DNA of 64,000 nucleotides from Rhea pennata. Lineage: Eukaryota; Chordata; Aves; Rheiformes; Rheidae. Both the position numbers and the translations under genes were made by a program. The stretch covers positions 60,490,570 through 60,554,569 of the forward strand of contig NC_084667.1 of the NCBI RefSeq assembly GCF_028389875.1. The letters run 5' to 3'. Below, piece after piece: positions 1 to 11,869 of the stretch; the stretch's first letter is position 1, and the number at the start of each line of letters is the position of its first letter. The notes beneath the pieces were generated by a model. That model did not search any database. It had not been told where the DNA came from and saw only the letters and a list, made by a program, of their open reading frames with translations.

Positions 1-19
1 GGGCCTTTTTGTTTTTCAG

Positions 20-2727
20 ATCTTCTGAATAGTCATCGTCTGCCACTGTTTTGTCAACTGATTCTCAAAGTGGGAAACTTTCTGAACTACGTAAGGATTT
101 CTTTAGTCCTGTCCTCCTCCTGAGTCATAATGATATGTGGATTATTCTTCTCCTTTAGGGTTGTAATTTGGATGGACACAGGAGTTATATTTGCTTTCTT
201 TCTGTCTTGTAGGGAAGTCACACGGGTGATGCTGATGGGTTTAAAATCAGCACTTTACTCAAACTAACAGAAACCAAAGCAAACCAAACGCGCATTACGC
301 TGCTCCACCATATTCTGGAGGTACCACTGCCAAGTCCTGGGCAATAGGGAAGGGGGAGGATTTTATCACAGATGAGCCTTTTCTCCTACTCTGCTTTTGG
401 TTGTTGTATCATACTTGTATTCATATCCTCCCTGGCAAGCTACAGTGTTGCAAACAGAGCACTCAATTCATCTAGGCTATCAGAGGCTACTTGTGGGCAC
501 TATTCAGCTGAAAGGGAGCTCGGTGTGTAAAGACTTTTGTCCTGCTTCTCTCTAGCATCTTTCACCACAACTGCTGGAACTTGCTCTTTTCATATTTCTG
601 CAATCTGTGCACATCATCAGCTGCAAACCACAGAACATGTGGCTACCAACACTATCTTGGCTGATCTGTGCCGCTTCGACCTCTCTGCCTTTTCACTGCC
701 TCTGCTTTTTCCACCAGACTGTACTCCACCTTTTCATGATCCCCACCAAGCCCCCGTGGTTTTCTTATTCGCTGTATTGCTGGGCTTTTTTTTCCTTTTT
801 CTCCATATTTTGCTCTCTCAATTCCAGTTATGCGTGGTCAAGCATAAGAAATCCCCAGTAAGATAAGAACAGAGCATAGTGGCAGGTCAGCTTTGCTTTG
901 AACAGTGAGTAATTCTAATCTTTCAGTACTCATATGTGCTTTTATAACCTGGGAGTTATAAAAGAGAGTCTTACCTCTCTGAATGTGCAGTCCTGTTTTG
1001 TTCTGCAAGGCAAAGCAGACTACAGAGGGAAGCAGTAGCAGGATGTAGGCTAGGCATCCTTCCTCAGCACTTCTGCCCATTTCTCTTCCCACCTGGCTTC
1101 CTGTCTCAGCTAATGGCATACAGTAAATAACATTTCTTTCTCTTGCTTCAGGAAGTAGAAAACAGCCACATAGACCTACTGGAACTGCCAAAGGACCTTG
1201 AATATGTTTCAAAAGCAGCAGGGTAAAACAATCTTATTTCCTTCAAATAAAAAAAAATCCCATACACATCAATAATGTATCAGAAATTAGGACACACACA
1301 GCTGGTATAGCACATTAATGAGATAGCATCTTTATTTGGCTGAGGAATGCTGAAACAACTATAATATACAATAGTTCTTCTACAGCTGACAACACTCGGG
1401 TGAAATTGCAGTGCATTCAGTTAATGCTACCTCACAGGTCTTTCCAAACACTGCACTGCTTTTGCATTAGCAGGAACTTCTTAAGTCCAGCTACCCAGAA
1501 GCATTTCTGAAGTATGTTTAACCAGCATGTTCTGAGAAACTAAGCTAATGTCAAGCACTGAGGGGAGCATGAAGGTGGAGAATAACCCTTTGAATGGGTG
1601 AACTTTTTATGGCATCCATCTACTCAGTACCTGAAGTTGTAGATAGACATGTCCCTCTTTTCATAAGTACCCTGGAGGAAGTATCATTTTCATGAGCTCA
1701 GGCTGCATAAAGAGTTCAGAGATTAAGATTCAGACAGCTCTACAGTTAGTGAAGTGGTGGGAAAGAAAGGAACAACCAAGCCAGCAGCTCAGACAAGTTC
1801 TGTCTTCAGTTGGCTGAGGATGTTACAGAGTGAACTAATGAAGGAGTTCTGTGTTTTTTTCAGAATTAATCTTGATATTATACACTCGGAGTCTAGTGCC
1901 AATTTAAAGAAGCTGCTGGAGCTTCAGCGAAAGATCTCATCATCAAACGACGATGTGAAACAACAGTATGAGAAACCTATCAAGGTCAGTGAACGGAGTT
2001 CCCATGTATCTTCCACCTCAAACACACACACACATGCACACAGAGAGCCAATGTACGCTCTCTGTGGCTAAGGAGGTTCATGAGAGGCTGAAAAATTTTG
2101 TCACCAGATATGCCCTCAGATTTAGAAGTAGGCTGTAATGCACACAATCCATTTATGTTAATTTGCCACCTCCTGCCAGAACCAGGTATTTTTTGGTAAG
2201 CCATTTCTTAAGGAGCTGCCTGGGCTGCTCTCTGCACTCTGTTGTGAAACTCCTTACTCTGTATGAGGCAACATGTTCACCCTCCGTGTGGGTCACCAGA
2301 GGAAATCCCTTCTCTGGGGATTAAGTTTTACATTAAGCTTTCCATGTCCTCCTAGTGCCACCCCTGTAAACTAGCACAACTCAATCACTAGCTGCAAACA
2401 CCATCTCAGTTTCTTCGTGCTGCATAAGATCTGCTACAGTTAAAAAGCAGGGCCCTAGAGCCCTGCTCCGAGTTCTTACATTGCCATCATTTTTTTATTT
2501 AATTGCCCTTCACTCATTATCTTCTGGATGGCGTTTTACTGTGTATACTAAATGCATTTCAGGATAGCATTGATGCCTCCAGAAAGCTGGAAGAGGAATT
2601 TGAAACCATTGAAAGGAAGAGAGAAGAACTTGCAAATTATCTCTGTGAAGATCCAAGCAAATTGTCTCTAGAAGACGTATTTATCACCATGAAGACCTTC
2701 AGAGACCTCTTCATCCGAGCACTGAAG
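20..2727 (+). other. INF2: INF2 FH2 domain, second half (five exons)
   Basis: Exons 20-90, 213-320, 1152-1222, 1864-1984 and 2563-2727 encode the C-terminal half of the FH2 actin-assembly domain. Landmarks are the GNFLNY signature, the lysine in [10 protein letters not shown] (matching the conserved FH2 lysine tested in mDia1 and Bni1), the LLHHILE helix, and the end helix ELANYLCED with [11 protein letters not shown]. The same five exons, with identical lengths (71, 108, 71, 121, 165 nt), recur in the downstream paralogue at 27018-30384. The exon before position 20 must end in phase 1, because 20-90 starts with the last two bases of a codon. Confidence 0.92.
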
Positions 2728-5700
2728 GTTGGCATTTGTGCACACGATGTGCACACCAAGACTGATGCCTGTCTCTGCTCAGATAGATGGGGGTGGGATG
2801 GGCACCTGGGCCCTGCAAGGGAAGGGTGCTGGTTACAGATCCCTTCTTTCAGTAGGTAGCATTAGGTCACCCAGTGAATAGATGTCTGAGCCCCAAGGCA
2901 TCTGCACAGCATCAGACTGGGTATAAAAGGCTAGACCCCAGCAGAGTATTCCCCACTGATTCCTTCCTGCCAAAGCCTTTCTCTGCCTTGTATCAACCCT
3001 GTAACAGGAGAGACCCAGTGGTTACACTCTCAAGGTGGTGCCCAGGGCTTAAAGGCAGAGCCAGAACCAGCTCCATTGCCTTTGCTCAGGAAGGTCCAGA
3101 TTCACAACAGCATTTCAGAGCCACACTCTGGAGATTTATGATTTTTCATGCTACTTTGGCTTCAGATTCATAAAGTTGCTTTGGAGTCAAGTGCATAGGT
3201 TTTAGAGTATCAAGATTATAAAACTTAATGCTTACCTTCAACTTGAGCAAACAAGCTTAGAAAGGAGAAGTAAAAAGGGGATGTGGTTAAAAGGCCACAA
3301 GTCTGAAGCAAATCACTGCTTCAGTAGCTTACACATTTGCCTCAGCTATTCAGAGGATTTGCACAGATCACTGCTGCCACCTGCTATTAGGAATGGGCAG
3401 AGTCCTGGACAAGCCGGTAGTCTCCCTCAACCCTCTTGGAAAGACAGTACATAATCTTAGGATCCATTTTTATTTACTGAGGAGATCATCTTTCTCTTCA
3501 TTGGGTTTTCTACCAAATATTTAGCCAACCTTCTCATGCTCCCTGTTACCTAACTGCAGGAAAACAAGGACAGAAAGGAGCAAGCTGCAAAAGCGGAGAA
3601 GAGGAAGAAACAACTGGAAGAAGACGAGGCAAAGAGACAGAAGGGAGAAAATGGAAAAGTCAGTAAGTATCTGAAAGGGTTTCATCAGAGAGAGATGTTC
3701 ATGTCATGCCAAACTGGCTGGGACAGCTGATAGAAACTGTTATCTTTTCTTGTTTTAATAGACCAGGAGTGGTAGTTTATTCTGTGGGTTTCCAGGTGCT
3801 GGCTTACTGAAGACATTCAGGTGTCTTACAGCCAAAGCTAAGAATTACCTTTCCACAGTTATAGATAGGCCAAGAAGTTTATTTTTCTAACTGAACAAAG
3901 AAGGAAAAATCTCAGATTGAAACATTTCAGTTATTTGAACTTTTTCAGTTTCTAACAAAGCTTTTGAATCCCAAATCTAGCAAAGGACACTTGACTTTTT
4001 CCTCAAAAATCCCCAAAGCACTTAAGTAGCTTACTCCAGTTTATCAGAGGTTGCAGAAGTTCCAAAAATATTGCAGGTAGCTTAAATCTGCCTTTCTGTG
4101 GCTGAAAATGAAAGGCACGTATGAAAAATAAAACTAAAAGAAGCTAAGAGGAAGGAAAAATTAAGATCATTTTGTTCCTATTTAAAAAAGAGAGAGAGAG
4201 AGAGAGGAAGAAAAAAAAAAAAAAAAGAAAGAAAAACAGCTCCACCAACGTGGATAGCAAATAGGATGTATTTCAAGGTCATGGCACAGCAGACATCACT
4301 AGGCACAGGTCAGGGAAGAGTATGTGCCAGTCTGTAGTGGCTGGGGCTTTAGGCTAAACCCTCTGACTTCAACTCAGAAAAGCTGCGGTGGCTGCTATGG
4401 CATGCCCTGAGCGACCGCCCAAGGCACTCAGGTAAGGGACAAAGCCAAAGTGCACCCTAGGTCTTATGAATCCTGGAGCGTGGTTGTGGCTTTTTTTTCC
4501 TGCAAGACCTATGGCCCTGTCCCAGGGGCTGGTCCACAGCCAGGTTTCACCCGGGTGCTTTTGCACCAATGTCATTTGCACCAGGGCAGCAGGTAGCAGG
4601 CAGAAGAGGCAGGATAGCATCACTGTACCTGTGTACGGGCAGGGTAGAGTCAGAGGCCTTGGGCCCTGGCTCATGGGGCATGTTGTTAACACTCATCTCT
4701 CTATCCCAGTTAAGAAGGGAGTGGTGAAACAGGAGGACGTGTGTGTCATTGATGCACTGCTGGCCGACATAAGGAAAGGGTTCACACTGAGGAAGACAAA
4801 GAACAGAAATGAGACAGATGCACTTCCTAAAACCTTGCCAGCAGAGAGCCCAGAGGAGACACAGCCTGGTAAGGACATGCACTTGACTTTGCCTGCAGCT
4901 ATTCATTCCCATCTGCCTCTGAGCTTGAGCCAAAAACACATGCAAGAACTTTCCAGCATTAATATTTGGGGCATTTTATTTGAGGAGGCTCCACAACCAG
5001 TGCAATGGAGAAGCAGAGCAGAGAGTCCTGTGCTGTTGCCAGGCCTGCTCCTGAATTAGCAGCAATACATTTGTCACAGCGTGGCCTTGTGCCCACACTG
5101 ATAAACCCTCTGAGAGGCATGGCCCATGGCTCAGCTACTGCACCATGCTGATGGGACTCTGATGCTTCTAGACCCCTATTGGTGTCCTCCTCACAGTGGT
5201 GTCATCCCCACATGAAGTCCCTCATGCCACTGAGTCTCATAACACAGCTTGTCAGTGTTCTGGAGATCACCGTACCATGCCACAAGTCCACATTTGGGTG
5301 TAAGGACTACAAAACCCCATTTGCAAAAGGATCCACATCCCAAGACTTTCAAGTACTTGCTGAGAGACACCCTAAGAGGATTTCAGCTTTTGTGTGTGTG
5401 TGTGTGTTTGGGGGGGGGGGGGAGCTTGTGACCTCAGCACCAACATTCAATGCACATTAGATGAGGACAGGAACACTGGGCCCCCATAGGGCCTGGTCTG
5501 TGCGCTGTGGCTATCTTGAGATGCTCTGCAAGGGCAAGATTAGGCTGGAAAAGGCCTGAGTGATGGGGGAAGGGAAGGGGTTTTTGAAGTCCTCTTGCAA
5601 ATCAAGCCAGGGGTCCCAGGTGGTTCAGGACCTTGCAAGCTGGTTCCCTGTTTCTGCCGTAGGCTTTCAGGCACCTGTCTTGCAGCTCCATTGACTTCCA

Positions 5701-8700
5701 CGGAAGCCAGCCAGTTAGCGGCAATGACACACAAACACCTGCTGAAAATGGAGCGGGTGCTTTGCCGCACTGGAGCCTTGGAGTCCAACTGAGGTGACCG
5801 CATAGGGTGTAAGAGGAGATGTCACTGTGTTAAGTAAGCAGTTCATCCTTGGCTCTATGATAAAATGGTCCTGCCTGTGCATAGCTGCTTTCGGTTCAAT
5901 GTACCCTGTGCAGGCAACTGCAAGTTTGTGTCCCAGTGACAGAAACACCTCGGCTGATTTCAACTGTAATTCTGCAGCTGTGCCTGATCATGTGTTTTTT
6001 GTTTAAAGGAAAGAGCACTAAAGATCCACAAGCAGCAGGAATACACATCAATGATAAGAAAAAGCAAAGCAGCAATGGTCATCCCTCAGAAAGCATTCCC
6101 CCTTCAACCACTGTGCTAACAGAGACAGGAAAAGGTGTTGCAAATGCCTCAGCTTCAAACCAGGCCTTACCTAAACAAAATACTGAAGAAAATTTGCCAC
6201 CGGAGTGCCAAACTGAAGGCCCATCTGTAAGCTTGATGGAAGTTGATGGGGCCGGTCAGCCCAAGCAAGGAGCAGGCACGCAGCAGGCAGACAGTTTGGC
6301 AAGCCTCCAGGAGAGCGCGAAGAGTAGCACCTTCACCTTCTCTGTCACCAATATAGGCAGTGGAATAAAGTTTATGAGCAGCAGTTTGAGCACTGTTCAG
6401 AGAGACCAGCTCAATGGGTCCACCTCAGAAGACCAGGACAATGAATCCCATCCTGATGGCTCAGAGAACGTCAGGCCAGCTAAGGAGCAGATAATCCAGC
6501 CAAACAATCCCCAGCTAAACAAGAACGGAGTAGATCCTGGCAGTACACAGTCCACTCCCTTTGATGAAGCACATCAGGCAGAGTCAAAAGAGAAGGCAAA
6601 GGAAAATGAAGACCCTGGTACAGACTCACTGTTGGACACCTCTCAAGAGAAGTCTTTCTCGGAGGAGCCAGCTACTGATTCTTCCTGTTCTGCAACGCTT
6701 CCCCCTGGACAAACTTACAGTGATAGGGAAAAGCAAAGAGCATCTGGAAAACGTAAAAAGAAGAAGAGGCACAGCAAAAGCTACACAGGTAGCCTATTTT
6801 ATATATTTATATATTATATATATTATTATATATATAAGTATATATTATTATATTTAATATATAAAAATATTATATAATATATATGATATATATTTATTTA
6901 TATATTTTATAGCCTTCTGGGACTGAATTAAATCAGGGGGACTTCCTAGTATGTTTGTATATATCTGTTCCTCCCCATTTAGAGGTCCAGTGCTGTCCAC
7001 AGAAGGCCACTTGCCTCCAGAACAATTCTGTTTAATGGAGTTGTTATTCTTTTTTTTTAATATGAAAAAGGTTTAAAAAGAAAGCAAGCATTATTCATTC
7101 TTTTGGCATTTATAAGTTGTTTATAAAAGGGTAATGATGAATCAATAATTAAAAAGCCCATTACACATATGCACTAAAAATGGCAGTAAGCACATCTGTC
7201 AAATGCACTAAAGATAGCTATAAGCCATGGTTATGTACAAACAAAAGCTCCATTAGACTCCAGAGCAGTGATTAAAAGCAGTTAATACTGGGTGCTTAAT
7301 CAGTGATGACACCCCTCTCTACTCTTTATGAACACGTAATGCCAGCAACATCAGCACTGCTGTGATATTTTTTCCATCATAAGCCTTGTTGCAAAAGCTT
7401 TTTGCCTGCAGTAAGTGGAAAACATGCCCCAAGTGTACTTCAGGGAGCTTCTTCTTAGCATCAGGCCTTTGATCTGTAAGATGGAGGTACAAAGCCAACA
7501 AGTAAAAATAGTGTCTTGCTGACGCTTGTGCAAAAAGGACTGTATTCAGCAAACTGAATTGATCCCGTGTCATGGGCTGCCCACTCATTCAGGAAAGAGC
7601 AGGTCACACCTTCCCTATGCTCATTACTCCCTTCCAGCAGGAACTATGGCCAATAGGAAAGATGGAGCCCGCCCATGCTCTCTTCCAGCATGCACAGCCC
7701 GTCCCAAATCCTAGAAAGTATTTCCAAGTCCCTCAGACTCAACAGAGCTGGAGCCAACCTTGGGTGGATATTTTATCCCAAAATAGAGGAGCTAACTCAT
7801 AGAGAAGACCCTTGGTTCTGTCAGCCTTTTGATAGATACAATATACTGTCCAAAGCCTGTTTTCTGCAAGATCCTGGGATCAAGCAAATAGCAGGCAAGT
7901 GGTGGAAGAAGGAATTTTTCCTTCCAAAGAAGGTAGAGGAAAAAGGAAAGGAGGGTTTGAATACCTACTGCTGAGGAAGACAACATGATCTGAGCATCTA
8001 CTGCAAAGGGGCTTATGCCTATAGTGCTGCTATGCCTCAGGGCTATAATCATTTATGTTTCTAAATGAGCCATTTTTTTTTCTTCTTAAAAACAAGCCAA
8101 AAATATAAGTGGTTTCCCAGAGCAGTGGTTCCCAAACTTTTGTTCTCCTGAAGCTTTTCTGAAATGGGGATAAATTTCTCCTAAATCTCTTTTTATTTCC
8201 CACCTAACCCCAATTCCCCCTTCCCTGACAGCTTCAGGTGCTCTCTTTGCCCCGTAGCTCCTCCATTCCCCAAAACGGCAGAAGTGGGGAGGAATGGAAG
8301 GAATTCCTCACTCTGCCCTTCCCAGGAGACAGTAGAGGAAGCTGCAGCAGAGGGTAAACCCCACACTCCCAGCCCTCACCAGGCGTTCCTGACATCGGCA
8401 ATGAGCATAGCTCCCTAGGCACCCAGGGCTGCATTTTAAGGACCTCTCTATTACTACATAATGGGCTTATCCTAAGAAGTTCCCTGTTGTTATATTTGCC
8501 TTGCCATGATCGTATATATTTAGTGTCTCTCTTTCATTTAAAAGCAGAGATTGACACTGATACTGGAGATAATAAAACAAAAAAAGGTTGTGTGGTACAA
8601 TGAGGTATGTAAACTTACAAAGGCATTTTTTTGTAAACTAACCATTGCATTGGGACAAACTTAATCAGTTCTTGGCGTATCAGCTAAGCTTTTTGTCTTT

Positions 8701-11055
8701 GTGTCTAATCACAAATATGTTTAAAACAAATTTGTTACTCTGATTCTTACTTACCAAGGGGCTGATCTTGCGTTGAGTGGAGTCAGTGCTGCTCTCCCCA
8801 CGACGCAGGGTCATATCCCACGTGTCTGTCTTCCATGTCAGTAGCAGCCAACCTGCCTTTCCCTGCAGATAATTAAAAGTGTTATTCTAACCAAGTGAAT
8901 CCAGCTTCATGTGATAAACAAAATCTTTGCTTTGATCCAGTTTCTTCCTAAAAACTATAAAGATGCAATTTCAGTACACACTTCTTGCAAAAGATGTTTG
9001 GTTTGCTTTCAGGGTAGCCACATGCTGTAGCACTGTTCAAATGCGAGTACTTGGCATATGAAATAAAACAGTGGATCTGGGGAGAAATACTGTTTGGGGC
9101 AAGATACTAGCTCCAGCTCAAAGCCAAATTCAATGTCAGAATCCCGATTTGACACATGAAGTAGTTAATTGGAGCAAACCATGTAAACTCGGTTTCAAGT
9201 AAGAACACGAGTATCACATCCCTTGCATCCTTCTGTGATGTTGGGAACATGCAGTCGCTCATCACAAGAAAACTTTGGGAGTTCTGCCTACATGACTTTT
9301 ATGAAAGTTTGCCTATATTTATAGCAAGTTGAAAGAAAAGCAAGGAACAGAAAGAAAATGTCCACTGTACTGAAATCGCATAGCTACTTGTTGCCCTTTC
9401 CATTCTGATAGGCCTCTCTTATGAAATGAATCAATAATGCCAAATCTCTCCGGGTCTCATTTCACGAAAGGAATGTGTTTACTCCTCAGCATCCCCCCGT
9501 GTCTGGGTACGTGAGCCAAACGGGGCCGCGCTGCTCCCTTGCAGCTTGGGGCCCCCCTGCCTCCGTCCCCTCTTGGGAGGCTGGAACGGATGAAGCCCAG
9601 CGGGATTTCCATGTAGGCTTAGTTTTATCCTGCACTTGCAGCCTGACCTCTGGCAACAGAAAATCAGCTCCGTTGTGGGTAGTCGCACTCCAGGCTACTC
9701 CTGGCCTCCTCTTGGGCTCTTTCATGCCTCAATGAAAATTTACATTGAGAGGGAAAGGGAAGTTATTTTGTTTAAGAATCCTAATGAAGATTCACAGCAA
9801 GAGCAGAAAATAGTAGCCATGAGGCAGAGGTAAGAATATTTATGTCTTATGCAGAGGGATTCCATGCAGGCTTGAAAAAGAATCATATAAGAATCATACC
9901 ATCTGGGAAAGAAAAAAAAACACAGACACAAGTTGCTTTGAATCCTCCTTTGACTACACAGGAAAGCAACAGAGAGGGATGCATTGAGAACCAGTACCTC
10001 TGTGAAGTGTCTGAGTAAACTTCAGGCAGGAAGGCAGCAGTTAAGTGCAGTCTTGAGATGCAACACCCAGCTGCAGCCATATCCTGCCAGCAGCGCCCTC
10101 GAGTGCTCCAGCATGGGGAGGACAGGGACACGCAGCCCTTTCAAATCTGCAAGAATCATTTTGGGGTTTTGTTTCAATTTAATTCTAGAGAAGCAGATGT
10201 TTCACCTCCCCTTCTGCAGCCTCGGTGTCATCTGTGGGCTGTGTTTTAATGGACCATGGGAATGTAATCAGGCTAATGCTTGTCTTCCTGTATGGCCTTT
10301 GCCTTCATGTCTGTCATTAGAAATGGTATTTCATTCAGTTATTACATGGGACAGGACCTTAAAATGACAGTATACAGCCCTGTCTCCTGGCAGTCCTATC
10401 TCCCTCAAGAAGCACCTCTGAGCAGCTGGGAGACTATACATGGGCACAGGAGCAGGGCTGAACTCAGCACTACAATTTTTCATCATTTATCTTAGCAGGA
10501 GATTTCCTTCGTGCCCTGTGAATCTCTCTTCCCTGCAGCCAGGACCCAGCTGTGCTTGCCCTTACAGATAATATGCAAGCTGGGCAGATGCCCCACAACT
10601 GCATGAAATGCCACATAAAGATTTCATTTCACAATGGTTTACAATGACACCTGTGCATAAACCACTGGCAAAAGATGCCAGTTCCTCTTTCAAAGATAAC
10701 AGAATCAGCTTCTAAATGTAGTAAGTTTAGTAATGTAAAATGTAGAAGCATATTGCAACATTCTACTCGGAAAACACAAGATTCGTATTATTGGACTGAA
10801 CTAGTGCCTAGCTGTAAAGTTAAGTTGGCTAAACTCTTTCATTAGAATCAATTCTGTAAATGAATGCAAGATTTTTATTAAGTAAATAAAAATTTAGATC
10901 TACTATTTTTAACTTATCTGATGCTGGTTTCCCAAATAGCACCCTGACCATTTGATACGCACACATCGAAAACCACACAGCTTCGTTTTTATAGTTGTGA
11001 ATACATTGTATTTCCCTCTCTTCCTGCAGGTGTCACAGCAAGGCAGAAGAAATAA
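20..11055 (+). CDS. INF2: INF2, inverted formin-2, 3' part (533 C-terminal residues)
   Basis: This is a formin that nucleates, elongates and severs actin filaments in the cytosol and on the ER. Only the 3' half is in the window. Exons read from the sequence are 20-90, 213-320, 1152-1222, 1864-1984, 2563-2727, 3560-3662, 4710-4868, 6009-6788 and 11030-11055. All have AG/GT borders, the phases agree, and the frame stays open to the TAA at 11053-11055. The first exons carry the FH2 signature GNFLNY and [10 protein letters not shown]. Exon 4710-4868 carries the WH2/DAD-like motif [14 protein letters not shown]. The tail shares [11 protein letters not shown] with the C-terminus of mammalian INF2, which separates it from other formins. 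Upstream DID, FH1 and early FH2 exons must lie before position 1. Domain order, the tail motif and the neighbouring ADSS1 gene all agree, so the call is firm. Isoform use is not visible. Confidence 0.94.
3560..3662 (+). CDS. INF2: INF2 exon: basic helix after FH2
   Basis: This 103-nt exon starts [18 protein letters not shown], a highly charged helix that closes the FH2 domain in formins of this family. It ends in phase 1 with a consensus donor (gtaagt at 3663), which joins the DAD exon at 4710. The equivalent donor position in the downstream paralogue is changed and appears to be read through. Confidence 0.9.
4189..4235. repeat. (AG)n followed by A-rich run
   Basis: A dinucleotide AG run (4189-4206) passes into a 16-base A run (4211-4226) inside an INF2 intron. 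It is a simple-sequence repeat. Confidence 0.9.
4710..4868 (+). CDS. INF2: INF2 WH2/DAD exon
   Basis: The 159-nt exon encodes a DAD that in INF2 doubles as a WH2-like actin-monomer binder. The core is [18 protein letters not shown], residues about 224-241 of the part in this window. In INF2 this segment is needed for severing and depolymerising filaments and contacts the N-terminal DID. The exon is joined in frame to 3662 and to 6009. No similar exon was found by eye downstream of the paralogue's last exon. Confidence 0.92.
5391..5422. repeat. (TG)n followed by G13 run
   Basis: Alternating TG passes into an uninterrupted run of 13 G in an INF2 intron. It is a simple repeat likely to vary in length and to be error-prone in sequencing. 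Confidence 0.9.
6009..6788 (+). CDS. INF2: INF2 large tail exon (disordered region)
   Basis: This 780-nt exon encodes about 260 residues rich in Ser, Glu, Gln, Pro and Asn, with no visible fold. It begins [11 protein letters not shown] and ends in a basic cluster [11 protein letters not shown]. Close to the end, [19 protein letters not shown] matches the conserved C-terminal block of INF2 in mammals. The donor is gtagcc at 6789, directly followed by an AT repeat. If the donor is not used, the frame stays open to about 6877 and adds a strongly hydrophobic tail. Confidence 0.9.
6789..11029 (+). other. INF2: last INF2 intron (4.2 kb)
   Basis: This intron separates the large tail exon from the terminal coding exon. 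It begins with an AT-rich repeat (6796-6911) and holds a GC-richer patch at about 9470-9740. In that patch ctcccttgcag (to about 9550) could act as an alternative acceptor. No second terminal exon ending in a CaaX-type cysteine motif was recognised, but such an exon would be very short and could be missed by eye. Confidence 0.6.
6796..6911. repeat. AT-rich repeat next to an INF2 donor
   Basis: About 115 bases are nearly pure A and T (TATA/TTTATA units), starting eight bases inside the intron after the 6788 exon end. Many short self-complementary stretches could fold into hairpins. Confidence 0.9.
11030..11055 (+). CDS. INF2: INF2 terminal coding exon with stop
   Basis: The acceptor ttcctgcag precedes a 24-base coding piece that, joined to the last base of 6788, gives GVTARQKK and TAA. 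A short basic ending resembles the non-prenylated (non-CaaX) INF2 isoform. The phase match and the good acceptor support it; the alternative is another exon not seen here. Confidence 0.8.
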
Positions 11056-11869
11056 TCGAGACCCAGTGAAATGCTAACAAACCCCCCCAATGCTGCCAGT
11101 CTCTCGGAAGTGAAGTTCTGCGGGACCCAAACACCACTCGCGGTCACCTTTGCTGTAACTGGATGCAAAGCTTCTCCTCACGCAGGCTTTTAATCCCTTC
11201 CTGAAGGCCCAAAGCACCTCCCTAGAGACTTGAGCACCTTCAGCCCGTGCCTTATGTGACCTCTGCCAAGGCCTGGTGCTGCGAGCGACGCCCGTTGAGA
11301 TGTGGGGACTCTGTGCGGAGGGTTGCAGGGGTCAGATCTCAGACAAACTCTCCTTCAAGCCAAATCTTTCAGCTTGCTTTTAGGGCAGGCTCCTCTTGAA
11401 ACGATAGTTGAGCATTGCCCAAGAAAGCGCTGCAGCATTTGGCCCTCTGAGAAATTTTTAAACTAGCAGTGCCTCAACTAAATTAAGGATATGAGTTAAG
11501 CACTTGTTGCACTGTCACAGGTCAAAGCTGCTCCCTCATCGCCCACTGAGGATTTATATTGGAGCAGATCCAAGATACAGCTCAGACAAATGTATTTTCC
11601 CTCTCAATTGTTTAAAGCAAGGGCGATCAGTCATAGAAATAAAGTACATGTATTTTATTAAACATATGGCCATATAAACAGCGTCTGTTTTTCACCTATG
11701 CTTATGTGCAATTAAATGTAAGCATATCAGTAGTCTTTCAGTAGCCTCACATACAGATACATGCATAAATCTTTGGAGAATCAGGGCCCAAGTTCCTGTT
11801 ATTAAAGCAGTAGAAAGAGGTTTTCCAGGGGGCTCTATTAGCTACATTTTCAGCTCATCCTTTAATAAA
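11056..11869 (+). other. INF2: INF2 3' UTR with two AATAAA signals
   Basis: After the stop the sequence is noncoding. Candidate polyadenylation signals AATAAA lie at 11638-11643 and 11864-11869. The true end could be either of these or further downstream, since 3'-UTR-like AT-rich sequence continues to about 12.3 kb. Confidence 0.5.

Noticed and set aside
4466..5059. Open frame of 197 codons covering the DAD region.
   Set aside because: Only 4710-4868 is exon. The flanking parts are intron in frame by chance, as the splice sites and phase show.
20..11055. Assignment of the first formin to FHDC1 or a diaphanous formin.
   Set aside because: The DAD core [11 protein letters not shown] and the tail block [11 protein letters not shown] with a basic ending fit INF2, as does the synteny.
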